Below, piece by piece: positions 53,250 through 61,904 of a stretch of DNA of 64,000 nucleotides (position 1 is its first letter; each line of letters opens with the position of its first letter). The DNA is from Acinetobacter piscicola. GTDB lineage: Bacteria; Pseudomonadota; Gammaproteobacteria; Pseudomonadales; Moraxellaceae. Below the pieces are notes generated by a model. That model was not told the DNA's origin. It worked only from the letters and a program-made list of their open reading frames with translations, and ran no database searches. A program made the position numbers and the translations under genes. Location of the stretch: the NCBI RefSeq assembly GCF_015218165.1, contig NZ_CP048659.1, positions 1,240,001 to 1,304,000 of the forward strand, given 5' to 3'.

Positions 53250-53923
53250 TGGTATTGAGTGAATTGCTACGTCGTTTTCGTGTAGATGCTAATGATAAGG
53301 TAGAGCCTTATTTTAATGATGATGTTGATGTTATTGCATGGCTCAATGATGCTGTTCATGAAGCCTGTATACGTGGACGTCTGCTGCACGAATATGCTAA
53401 TCCTGATATTTGCTCTATAGCAATTATTGCTGGGAACTCACAATACACTTTGCATGATAGCTTATATGAGTTGACTTCATTACGATTTGATGCAAAAAGT
53501 GGTCGTAGTACTCGAGGGCTTGAACTGACCTCTGAAGAAATGTTAAGTAAAGCTTATTATGAGGATTGGCGTACTCGAAAGGGAACACCATGCTATGCAA
53601 TTCAATCCGATATTGGATTACGTTTAGTACCTATGCCTGATGAAGATGGTGTATTGCAATTAGAAGGGTATCGTCTGCCTTTACTTCCATTGGCTGATGT
53701 CGAATTAGATTCACCTGAGATTAACAAGGCTCATCATGTGCATCTAGTGCAATGGGCATTGCACAAAGCATATAGTGTACCAGATACAGAATTTTTTGAT
53801 CCAAACCGAGCAGCAATAGCAGAACAGGCTTTTACTGATTATTTTGGTGATCGTCCTGATAGTGATTTACGACGTATGACACGTGAAGATGTTCCACATT
53901 TGGTGCAACCATTCATGCCATAA
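53249..53923 (+). CDS. Head-completion / head-tail connector protein
   Basis: 224 residues. LLRRFRVDANDKVEPYFNDD, IAWLNDAVHEACIRGRLL and the C-terminal IAEQAFTDYFGDRPDSDLRR resemble head-tail connector proteins that follow the coat gene in P22-like phages. The start overlaps the previous stop (TAATG). Confidence 0.6.
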   Translation: MVLSELLRRFRVDANDKVEPYFNDDVDVIAWLNDAVHEACIRGRLLHEYANPDICSIAIIAGNSQYTLHDSLYELTSLRFDAKSGRSTRGLELTSEEMLSKAYYEDWRTRKGTPCYAIQSDIGLRLVPMPDEDGVLQLEGYRLPLLPLADVELDSPEINKAHHVHLVQWALHKAYSVPDTEFFDPNRAAIAEQAFTDYFGDRPDSDLRRMTREDVPHLVQPFMP

Positions 53924-53941
53924 CTTGCTTGTGACATAAGC

Positions 53942-53976
53942 ACCCCTGTAAGGCTAAAGCTTTTCAGGGGTTTTTT
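53942..53976 (+). terminator. Terminator between head and tail gene groups
   Basis: ACCCCTG (53942-53948) pairs with CAGGGGT (53965-53971), followed by TTTTT. It separates the head genes from the next group, so a promoter or antitermination is needed downstream. Confidence 0.75.
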
Positions 53977-54016
53977 ACATAATGATCTCACTTATTTTAT
54001 TTAATCATGCACAAAG

Positions 54017-54214
54017 ATGGGCAAACGTACAATTGATTTAAAGACCGAAGATACGCTTTACATTGGCGGTGCCAAAGTTCAATTGATCAAAAAATCAGGA
54101 CAATTGGCTCGAATTTGTGTTGAAGCAGATAATCACATTGAAATTAAACATGAGCGCATGAGTGCTTCCGATTCAGTTACGGAGACTCAAGCACATGGCA
54201 AACACACTCTATGA
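54017..54214 (+). CDS. CsrA/RsmA-like small protein
   Basis: 65 residues. DTLYIGGAKVQLIKKSGQLA, RICVEADNHIEIKHERM follows the CsrA strand order (xTLxIGxxVxVxxxxxxGxxVRIGVxAPxxVxVHREE). The RNA-binding residues are not conserved: the N-terminal Arg-Arg and the C-terminal Arg of CsrA are replaced. A 22-residue tail has no parallel in CsrA. So it may have the fold without RNA binding. First gene after a terminator. Confidence 0.45.
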   Translation: MGKRTIDLKTEDTLYIGGAKVQLIKKSGQLARICVEADNHIEIKHERMSASDSVTETQAHGKHTL

Positions 54215-54602
54215 TTTCGCACGTCAGCGTTTTTTAGAAGCACAAATCAACTGGATGACCGACACAATCAAGGTTGTTCTAGTGGATACAGGTGCATACA
54301 CACCACAAACATCTGTTCACCAATATTTATCAGACATTCCAACATCGGCGCGTATTGCAGGTCCAGTCACCCTCACATCCAAAGCCACGACAGGCGGTGC
54401 TGCCGATGCGGCAGACTGTACCTTTCCATCAGTAACCGGTGCATCCATTGAAGCCATCATTATCTATGCCGATACAGGTGTAGAAGCGACAAGTCCGTTG
54501 ATTGCCTTTATCGATACAGCAACAGGTCTACCAATCACACCGAACGGAGGTGACATCATTGTGACCTGGGATAACGGAACAAATAAAATATTTAAGGTGT
54601 AA
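54195..54602 (+). CDS. Virion structural protein, unknown
   Basis: 135 residues from ATG 54195 (GGAG 10 bases upstream), overlapping the CsrA-like gene. Beta-rich with Gly/Ala/Thr (SKATTGGAADAADCTFPSVT, GGDIIVTWDNGTNKIF). Similar composition to the protein at 61311. Role inferred from position. Confidence 0.55.
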   Translation: MANTLYDFARQRFLEAQINWMTDTIKVVLVDTGAYTPQTSVHQYLSDIPTSARIAGPVTLTSKATTGGAADAADCTFPSVTGASIEAIIIYADTGVEATSPLIAFIDTATGLPITPNGGDIIVTWDNGTNKIFKV

Positions 54603-54670
54603 TTACCTAAATTTCTTATCCGTTGATAGCCTCATATTTTTATGGGGCTGAACCACATAAGGTGATGCTC

Positions 54671-54994
54671 ATGGCAACAAGTGAAGAATTAAAACAACCG
54701 ACTGCGGAAAAACCACCAACTCAAGGCGTTGGTGTGCAAGGGTTCAAGGCTGACATTTACGCAGTAGATGATGAAAAGATTGATTGGTCGTTGCTGATGA
54801 CGTTGCCTAAATTTCAAATGTACTGCGTCGAACTCAGCCGCCGACACCATGGCGAAGTTGAGCTATGGATCGGTGGCTTTGTGAAAGACAAGCTGATGGA
54901 AGGTGAGCGCGTTTTCTTTGATCAGTATTGCATCTGGCATGATCAGAAAGGCTATTGGAAGCACGAAACTTATGAAGGTCGGTTAAAGGATTGA
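54671..54994 (+). CDS. Small phage protein, unknown
   Basis: 107 residues from ATG 54671 (AAGGTGA upstream). FKADIYAVDDEKIDWSLL and WIGGFVKDKLMEGERVFFDQ. No family recognised. Its stop precedes the next ATG by two bases. Confidence 0.55.
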   Translation: MATSEELKQPTAEKPPTQGVGVQGFKADIYAVDDEKIDWSLLMTLPKFQMYCVELSRRHHGEVELWIGGFVKDKLMEGERVFFDQYCIWHDQKGYWKHETYEGRLKD

Positions 54995-54996
54995 TT

Positions 54997-56256
54997 ATGG
55001 CTGCTAATACAGACATTAAAGTTTTCTTTCACAGCAACAGTAATGCGCCAGTATTGCAGAATGCCTATGGTTCCATGATTAGCCTGCTTGATGCCTGTCT
55101 GATCGATGGTATTCCTGTAGGTTCAATAAGCGCATTAACTGTAGAAGATTTAACTGTTACAGCTACATTCAGCACAGCCCATAACTTGCAGCAGTACCAG
55201 GTTATTGGAATCAGTGGTGCAGATCAGGCTGAGTTTAATGGTGAATTTAAAGTGTTGACAGTGCCTACAAGCACCACAGTCACCTTTGAATTGGATGCTA
55301 AAACAGAAAGTACCGCAGCCACCGGAATCATATCAGCCATCTTGTCGCCTTTAGGGTGGGAGAAACCTTTCTCTAGCACTCATGAAACTGCAGGTGGAAA
55401 AGCTGCCTATCGATCTAGTAATACATTGCTCCCAATCAGACCATTCCTACGTGTTGTAGATGAACCAGATCCGGTATGGGGTGCTAATTACGCCAAGTAC
55501 GCTAAGGTTGGTATGGTTGAACTTATGACTGGTATTAACACCATGATCGGTGTGCAAGCACCTTACGACCCTGCTGTTCCAGATAAAAATTGGATAGGTA
55601 CTGGTTCTGGCACATCAGCATATAACGGTTGGATGAAATGGTATTATGCAAGAAGTAACCATGCTGCTACGCTTAATGTGAATGACAGCTCCAATACACT
55701 GGTTGGTAATCGCCAATGGATTTTGGTTGGCACTTCTGATTATTTTTATCTTTTCCCCGGAACAAGCCCGACAGACATCAGTGCTTTAAGTTATGGTTTT
55801 GGGCATTTTGAAACGCTCTATCCTTCTGATCCATCATCATTCTTTTTATCCGGAACCATCAACTACGTGACTGCCAATACTGCACAAAACATCGGCTCAC
55901 AAACCGGCATAGATGGGCAAAACAATAGTAAGTACACATATATTTTAAAGCCTTATAGTCAGGCTAACCAACCGTCTGCAGCCAGAACCTATTCTCTTGG
56001 ATTGACTAATTATTCAGGAAGTTCAAACTCTATAGGTAGTGTGTCTTTATCTAGTGGTATCACACCATTCGCACCGGTTTATCTAAATGAAGATGTGTTG
56101 CGAGGGAAATTACCGGATGTATATTGGTTGTTCCAAGACAAACCTTACATCAATCGTCAGTATGTTAGGTATGGCGACGAGGTTTTTATTGCCGTAATGA
56201 TAACACCTTATCAAAGCACCGTTGGGCAAATCTTGATAAAGGTGGCTGACGTATGA
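54997..56256 (+). CDS. Virion or tail protein, unknown
   Basis: 419 residues from ATG 54997, 6 bases after AAAGGA. The N-terminal part is a beta-domain (VEDLTVTATFSTAHNLQQYQ), the remainder is rich in Ser, Asn, Tyr and Trp (NGWMKWYYARSNHAATLN). No specific family recognised. Confidence 0.55.
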   Translation: MAANTDIKVFFHSNSNAPVLQNAYGSMISLLDACLIDGIPVGSISALTVEDLTVTATFSTAHNLQQYQVIGISGADQAEFNGEFKVLTVPTSTTVTFELDAKTESTAATGIISAILSPLGWEKPFSSTHETAGGKAAYRSSNTLLPIRPFLRVVDEPDPVWGANYAKYAKVGMVELMTGINTMIGVQAPYDPAVPDKNWIGTGSGTSAYNGWMKWYYARSNHAATLNVNDSSNTLVGNRQWILVGTSDYFYLFPGTSPTDISALSYGFGHFETLYPSDPSSFFLSGTINYVTANTAQNIGSQTGIDGQNNSKYTYILKPYSQANQPSAARTYSLGLTNYSGSSNSIGSVSLSSGITPFAPVYLNEDVLRGKLPDVYWLFQDKPYINRQYVRYGDEVFIAVMITPYQSTVGQILIKVADV

Positions 56257-56549
56257 AGATGATTGATATAGGTATGCGAAGTGGTGTTTTGGAGCAATAC
56301 TCAAACGGACTAGCTACAAATTCGGAGCTTTCACTTTCTGGTCAGGTTCGCTTGGAAGGGGTGCCTGCACGCGCTAGAGTTGTGCTATTTGAGAGATCAT
56401 CCTCTAAAGTTTGTTATGAAGCGATTACTGATTTTCAGGGTCGTTTCACTTTTATTGGACTGCAACCCAACAAACGTTTTTTTGCTTTGGCATTTATAAG
56501 AAATAACCAATATAACGCCATGATCTTTGACAACCTAATTGCAAAGTAG
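56253..56549 (+). CDS. Small Ig/carboxypeptidase-regulatory-like protein
   Basis: 98 residues. SGQVRLEGVPARARVVLFER and ITDFQGRFTFIGLQPNKRF fit a small beta-sandwich of the carboxypeptidase-regulatory-like type used in phage tail proteins. ATGA overlap with the previous gene. Confidence 0.55.
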   Translation: MKMIDIGMRSGVLEQYSNGLATNSELSLSGQVRLEGVPARARVVLFERSSSKVCYEAITDFQGRFTFIGLQPNKRFFALAFIRNNQYNAMIFDNLIAK

Positions 56550-56557
56550 ACCTTTCG

Positions 56558-59500
56558 ATGACGAATTATGTGCCGCCAGATTCACACGACATAGTTTTTA
56601 ACTTTGAAGGTGGCGACTATACTCCACCGAAAAGCAATGAAATTATATTCGATTTTCGTGAATCTGGTGATGAAGGTCAGTATACCTTCCCGGAAGGTGA
56701 GGATTTTTCTACCTTCGGGCAAGCCGTCATCAAATCGTCTGTGGTCACGGTGCGCACCCAAGGTATTGGTCCCGGGTCATTTGGAGAATTAGCACTACAA
56801 AATAAAGCTCGACTAATTTCCTTAATTGGGTTTTCTCACATTCAGTATGGTCGTGCTACTGCATATAACCTACGGAAATATGTGACTGTTCCGGGTATCT
56901 TACATACACTGTTTGGCAAAACATATGTGCAAGGTGGTGTTAAGCAAGTTCGTCCTACCGGTTTAAATGGTTCGGGTTATGGTCGTCCCACTGTCATCAA
57001 TACACGCGCCAATCAGGAAGTAAAACCAGGTGCAATCCCTCACATAACGGTACCACAACCTAGCGTGTCACCTCGAATGCTCAGGCCAAACGGTGTTTTA
57101 GCCTGGTCATTTGGTGTTCCGGTGGTACAGCGTAACCCTTCCCCAAAAGGCTTTGTAACAAGTGCTTATGGTATTGCATGGATTTCGCATAGTCCTCGTT
57201 ATATCTTCCCTGACAAAATTACAGCATATCTTTCCGGTTTCCCGAAGGTCTTTGATCCAACACAGTTCATTCGTCTAAGCGGTAGCCCACAAATGCATGG
57301 CGGCATCTTTGGGGATATATCTGCCCGAAATAGTCGTCGAATTATTGTGGTAACCGGTGAAAACCAGTCTGCTTATGGTGACTGGTCCAACGTATTTTCC
57401 AATCTAACCAATATACATGTCAGTTCTTATGATACGTCTGCCTGGGGGATTCATAATATATGGAATAAGACACCATCTTTTGCGCCGCAAGGATTGGGTA
57501 GCACTGGTTTCGGTCAAACTTTGGTTAGTGAGCGTCATCGTCGCATTCAGGCCAGAGGTATTTCTCAATTTGAAAGTGAACGCTTTGGTAAACACTCGCT
57601 CTGGAAAACACCAGAGATCGCACCTAAAAGCATCAATCTACCTTCATTGGGTTCACCTGTCGTTTCCAATTTTCAGCGATATATCCCTGCAGGTGGGATT
57701 TTTGCACAACTGATTCCGAACTCACATACTGTCTGGTATGGCTTGCGAATATTCAAGCCAACCGGATTAATACCGATCACGCCACCTTCACCGCGAGTTG
57801 AGCATGGATCCAGGGCACTTCTACAAAAAGGGACTACTCATGCTGCAATCGGTACAGCCCGTATATGGTTTAGGGTGCGTAGCGTTTCTGTAGCTAGTAT
57901 CTATCGTGAATTTGAAAGTAATCATAGTGTCGGTGGTACCCGGTTTATTTCACCATCAGGCTTTGTAGCGACTAAGTTTGGTGAACGAGTTATTCCTGAA
58001 AGCCGAAAACTCTACCCGATGGGTCTCAACTCTTTCGCCTTTGGCGAAAGCAAGGCAGAATTATATAAGCGAATTGTGCGCGTCCCGGGATTTCTCACGG
58101 TTGGTCAGCAACCTGGCGAACGCTATGGTACTGCCAAGGCATGGAACAAGCGACAGTACATCACGCATAAATATGATTCAGGTGATGGGCTAAATCCTGG
58201 TGAATTTGGTCAGTGGACCGCTATTACCAATCGAAACCGAGAAATAGGCACCTTTGGTCGGGACAGCTTCCGTTCAGGACAGGCAGAAATCCATAATAAG
58301 GCTCGGCTTGTTGCACCAATAGGTCGTGATCAATTCCTGTCTGAAAAGGGTATGATTGCGCCACGGATCCGTCATCTACGACCAGAAGGGATGGAATCAC
58401 CTTATATGGGTGGGTGGTTACGTATCGTGAATGCTGCTGCACAGTTAAGGCTGTTAGGTAGTAAACATGACGTATTCGGAACTGCAAGCCTAGTCAATAC
58501 GCGTAGGGAATACCGGTGGATTGGTGCCTTTGAATCCATGCTATTTGGTCAGCCAATGGTGTCGTTTCGGATTCGCAGCTTGAGCTTTGAAAGCCGTTAT
58601 TCTATTGCGCCACCGCAGATCCCTTTACCTAAACTTGATTTGCATACACGCTACATTGATCCGACAGGATTTGAAAATGAGCGATTTGGCGCATACATGC
58701 TTAACATCAAATGGAACTTGATTAACCCTCGTTGGAATCATCGGGAGTATTTTGGTGATCCGGCTGTGCGCAATCTCACACCTGAGTTGCGTCAGCGCGG
58801 CAGCATGATGGAAGATTTTGGCAAACCATCGATTTACCTACATCGACGTGACTTGAAAATTGACGGTTACATCAGTGAGTTGTGGGGGCGGTCCGGGATT
58901 GCTTTCCGTGACCGCAGAATCACAGTGGCCGGATTTGAAAACCTGCGTATAGGTCTAACTAAGGTGGTCAAGACCGGAGCACCGCCATATAGCTTGCAGA
59001 CGATTACTCTGGATTGGGCCGGTGAAGATCAGCGTCCTGATGATTTTGAAGGGCAGGGTATACAGCCACCTAGAATGGCAGCACCGCAGGTCAGAACCAA
59101 TGTGATCTTTGCCCGTGGATTTGATGCTGCTGTGGTACAGGCACCGAAAGCACAATCCAACGGTATTATTGTGGAGCCTGGTATTCAGGAAATGACCATT
59201 GGCACGCCATTCATTGGTCTGCGTAACCGCAGCATTGAGGTAACTTCATTGGGTGACATGCTACAAATGGCGCAAACTCGCCCACGACTGTCACCACATA
59301 CCATTTATGCGGTAAAGAACGCGCCTTCACAAGCTATCATTAACCATCCAACCGATGTGATCCGTTATATCAATGAGCACGTAGGAACATCGATACCACC
59401 AGGCGAGATTTTTGGTACCGCAAGAATTGTACTGAAGCATAGAGCGATTCTTGCGGTTGGCAATTTGATGACAAGCATTCCTGCACCTACTGTCACGTTG

Positions 59501-60118
59501 CGAAAACGCTATGTTTCAGTACAGGGTATCGCTTCATTTCGCATGGGGTGGCATTACTTCCTGGATGGATCTCCTCAAGGACTGGAACAATATAACAGCC
59601 ATGATTCTGCAGAGTTTGGCAGGGCATCGCTAGTATCTAAATACTACGGCCCACAAACCATAGTTGGACGTGGTGCGCTTAACTCCCTATTTGGAAATGC
59701 GAAGGTTGAGTTTTTCAATCGCACCGTTCGCCCGAATGGATGGGTGTCGATGCAAATGGGTACACGTGCCTTAAACGATACACCTTATAAACCTCGTGGT
59801 TTGTGGGTAGGTGCACCTATGCCGACTATACCTCAAGGCTCTAATGCGGAAGTTTTCGGCAAGACCATTGTTGGCTTGCGCGTCCGTGATGTGAGTGTTA
59901 AGGGTTTTGACAGTTTTACAACGGAAATGGATATTTCTAATTTCAAAGGCCGCATGAAAGTGGAACTGGTGAAAAAGCCCGTGATCATCGAGCCAAAGCA
60001 GATTTACGCAACTTCATTTGTGAATACTTCTTATGGTGTGCCAGACATACGTTTGAAGGTTCACTATATCCGTCCAGACGGTAATTCAGATCAATACAGA
60101 AAAGGCGTGCCAGAATGA
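56558..60118 (+). CDS. Large repeat-rich virion protein
   Basis: 1186 residues, no enzymatic motif. Almost the whole length is built from degenerate units of about 20-25 residues with the pattern R-x-I/V-x-P-x-G-x(5)-F/Y-G-x(3)-V-x-N (examples: LGSTGFGQTLVSERHRRIQA, SFAFGESKAELYKRIVRVPG). Such tandem beta-strand repeats fit a long fibre or tail-associated wall. The codon and base composition is visibly more GC-rich than the early region. Confidence 0.6.
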   Translation: MTNYVPPDSHDIVFNFEGGDYTPPKSNEIIFDFRESGDEGQYTFPEGEDFSTFGQAVIKSSVVTVRTQGIGPGSFGELALQNKARLISLIGFSHIQYGRATAYNLRKYVTVPGILHTLFGKTYVQGGVKQVRPTGLNGSGYGRPTVINTRANQEVKPGAIPHITVPQPSVSPRMLRPNGVLAWSFGVPVVQRNPSPKGFVTSAYGIAWISHSPRYIFPDKITAYLSGFPKVFDPTQFIRLSGSPQMHGGIFGDISARNSRRIIVVTGENQSAYGDWSNVFSNLTNIHVSSYDTSAWGIHNIWNKTPSFAPQGLGSTGFGQTLVSERHRRIQARGISQFESERFGKHSLWKTPEIAPKSINLPSLGSPVVSNFQRYIPAGGIFAQLIPNSHTVWYGLRIFKPTGLIPITPPSPRVEHGSRALLQKGTTHAAIGTARIWFRVRSVSVASIYREFESNHSVGGTRFISPSGFVATKFGERVIPESRKLYPMGLNSFAFGESKAELYKRIVRVPGFLTVGQQPGERYGTAKAWNKRQYITHKYDSGDGLNPGEFGQWTAITNRNREIGTFGRDSFRSGQAEIHNKARLVAPIGRDQFLSEKGMIAPRIRHLRPEGMESPYMGGWLRIVNAAAQLRLLGSKHDVFGTASLVNTRREYRWIGAFESMLFGQPMVSFRIRSLSFESRYSIAPPQIPLPKLDLHTRYIDPTGFENERFGAYMLNIKWNLINPRWNHREYFGDPAVRNLTPELRQRGSMMEDFGKPSIYLHRRDLKIDGYISELWGRSGIAFRDRRITVAGFENLRIGLTKVVKTGAPPYSLQTITLDWAGEDQRPDDFEGQGIQPPRMAAPQVRTNVIFARGFDAAVVQAPKAQSNGIIVEPGIQEMTIGTPFIGLRNRSIEVTSLGDMLQMAQTRPRLSPHTIYAVKNAPSQAIINHPTDVIRYINEHVGTSIPPGEIFGTARIVLKHRAILAVGNLMTSIPAPTVTLRKRYVSVQGIASFRMGWHYFLDGSPQGLEQYNSHDSAEFGRASLVSKYYGPQTIVGRGALNSLFGNAKVEFFNRTVRPNGWVSMQMGTRALNDTPYKPRGLWVGAPMPTIPQGSNAEVFGKTIVGLRVRDVSVKGFDSFTTEMDISNFKGRMKVELVKKPVIIEPKQIYATSFVNTSYGVPDIRLKVHYIRPDGNSDQYRKGVPE

Positions 60119-61287
60119 AACGATTAACACCATTGCGCGGAATAGATCAGCTATCCGAAGATGAAGCCATGAGCAGCTTTGGCGATGCGGCTTTTGTAAA
60201 ACTGCGTGATGCAGTCAATGTCAATATCAGCTCCACTGGACGTGTACAGCTGCGCGATACCGGTACTACTGTGACTGATGTGCAGTATAAAAACTTGTGG
60301 CAGAGCCCATTGCACCAGGACCTATTCGGCACCTTAAACGGTGAACTGGTCAAGATTGATCCGGCTGACTGGTCGCATGTTCAGTTAAATATTCAATTAA
60401 CCGGTGTTGTAAATTACCTGGTGGTGAATAACTTCATTTTGATTTCAGATTCAAGTGACTTGTATAAGTACGATGGATCTAGTGTTGAGAAGCTGACCAT
60501 TAGCACACCACCGGCACCTATGGCACATTCTGCAGATGGATCGTTGCTTGAAGGTACCTATAACCTGGCAATATCCTGGTCCAAGCATGGTCGTGAATCC
60601 GGCCTATCCGATACCATCACTGTTGATTGTGTTGGAGGTATTGAAGTCATACTGCCTTATAACTACAGCGGTGATGCGGATCAGGTCGTGATTTATATGA
60701 CTGAGCGTAATGGATCCGAGCTGCTTAAGGTGGCAAGCGTGGCAATAGCTGCGACTTCCTTCACCATTGGTCACGATAAAGACCTGACACGTGCGGCACA
60801 GTTCAAGCACCTGTCACCCATGCGCAGCGGCAAGTTTTTAAAATTGTGGCGTGGTCGGGTGCTGACTGCAGATAAAAACCTGTTGTATTTTTCCCAGGCA
60901 TTAAACTTTCATTTGTGTGATGAACGCTATGACTATATTGCCTTACCGCAGCGGATCACCTTTGTTGAGCCGGTAGAATCTGGCATCTGGGTCGGACAGA
61001 CCAATACCGTGATTTTCCTGAGTGGTAACGATGTGCGGCAGCTGCAAATGATACAAACAGGCGGCAAGGCGCCGGTACCAGGAACAGCCTTGCGCGTGAA
61101 CAGCGACTTGCTTGGTGAATTGTCTGAAGGTCTGGAAGCGGTGATCTGGTTGGCTGAAAATGGTTATTGCATTGGTACTCCATCTGGGAATCTGGTTGAA
61201 GCACATGCCAACACATTAAAAGGTATCACCGCGAAAGGTGGACAGTCTGTAAGGTTTGATGATCGAATTGTCACTGTTCTACATTAA
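60115..61287 (+). CDS. Virion protein, beta-propeller-like, unknown
   Basis: 390 residues. Successive beta-units with WSHVQL, NLAISWSKHGRESGL, LWRGRVLTADKNLLYFSQAL suggest a propeller-type fold seen in phage tail-stabilisation proteins. ATGA overlap with the repeat protein shows they are coexpressed. Confidence 0.55.
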   Translation: MKRLTPLRGIDQLSEDEAMSSFGDAAFVKLRDAVNVNISSTGRVQLRDTGTTVTDVQYKNLWQSPLHQDLFGTLNGELVKIDPADWSHVQLNIQLTGVVNYLVVNNFILISDSSDLYKYDGSSVEKLTISTPPAPMAHSADGSLLEGTYNLAISWSKHGRESGLSDTITVDCVGGIEVILPYNYSGDADQVVIYMTERNGSELLKVASVAIAATSFTIGHDKDLTRAAQFKHLSPMRSGKFLKLWRGRVLTADKNLLYFSQALNFHLCDERYDYIALPQRITFVEPVESGIWVGQTNTVIFLSGNDVRQLQMIQTGGKAPVPGTALRVNSDLLGELSEGLEAVIWLAENGYCIGTPSGNLVEAHANTLKGITAKGGQSVRFDDRIVTVLH

Positions 61288-61310
61288 GGACTGGTTTAAC
61301 TAATTCGGTC

Positions 61311-61901
61311 ATGACAATGGAAAAAATTAATCAAGCTGCACTGTTAGGTGCATTGGCACGTGGCGAGTACACGGAAACAGATAACCAGATCTCTTTTGAC
61401 AAGTTAGGGGGTATCAGCTTTAAGGGTGAATACTTCCATCGTGTCAATGGTGGTGAATGGGAACGCGCTGAAAACCTGGTGGTGAATGAAGGGCTTTCGC
61501 ATATCCTGAACGTGGCTTTAGGTGGTAAGGCTAAAACGGCGAAATACTACCTGGCTTTATTCAGTGGTAGCACTGCACCTGCAGCAACCTGGACAGCGGC
61601 AAACTTTGCAGCGGTAGCGTCTGAGATTGTCAGTGGTACCGAAGGCTATACCAATGCCACACGTCCTGAATGGACACCGGTGGACACCAATGGTAACTCG
61701 ATTGACAACATGGCGGCAGCTGCGCAACTCACCATTGCAACATCAGGTACTTTAACGGTGACTGGTGCAGCACTACTGACCAACTCAACCAAAGGTGGTA
61801 CGACAGGTACACTGATTTCCGCAAGCAAGTACCCGGTAGCGCGAACATTCCAGAATGGTGATATTTACGAAATCGGCTATCGCCTAAGCGCAACGGTGTA
61901 A
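61311..61901 (+). CDS. Virion structural protein, unknown
   Basis: 196 residues. LVVNEGLSHILNVALGGKAK and KYYLALFSGSTAPAATWTAA are typical of small tail proteins. ATG 61311 or 61317; neither has a strong ribosome site. It has the same Thr/Ala-rich character as the 54195 gene. Confidence 0.6.
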   Translation: MTMEKINQAALLGALARGEYTETDNQISFDKLGGISFKGEYFHRVNGGEWERAENLVVNEGLSHILNVALGGKAKTAKYYLALFSGSTAPAATWTAANFAAVASEIVSGTEGYTNATRPEWTPVDTNGNSIDNMAAAAQLTIATSGTLTVTGAALLTNSTKGGTTGTLISASKYPVARTFQNGDIYEIGYRLSATV

Positions 61902-61904
61902 GTT

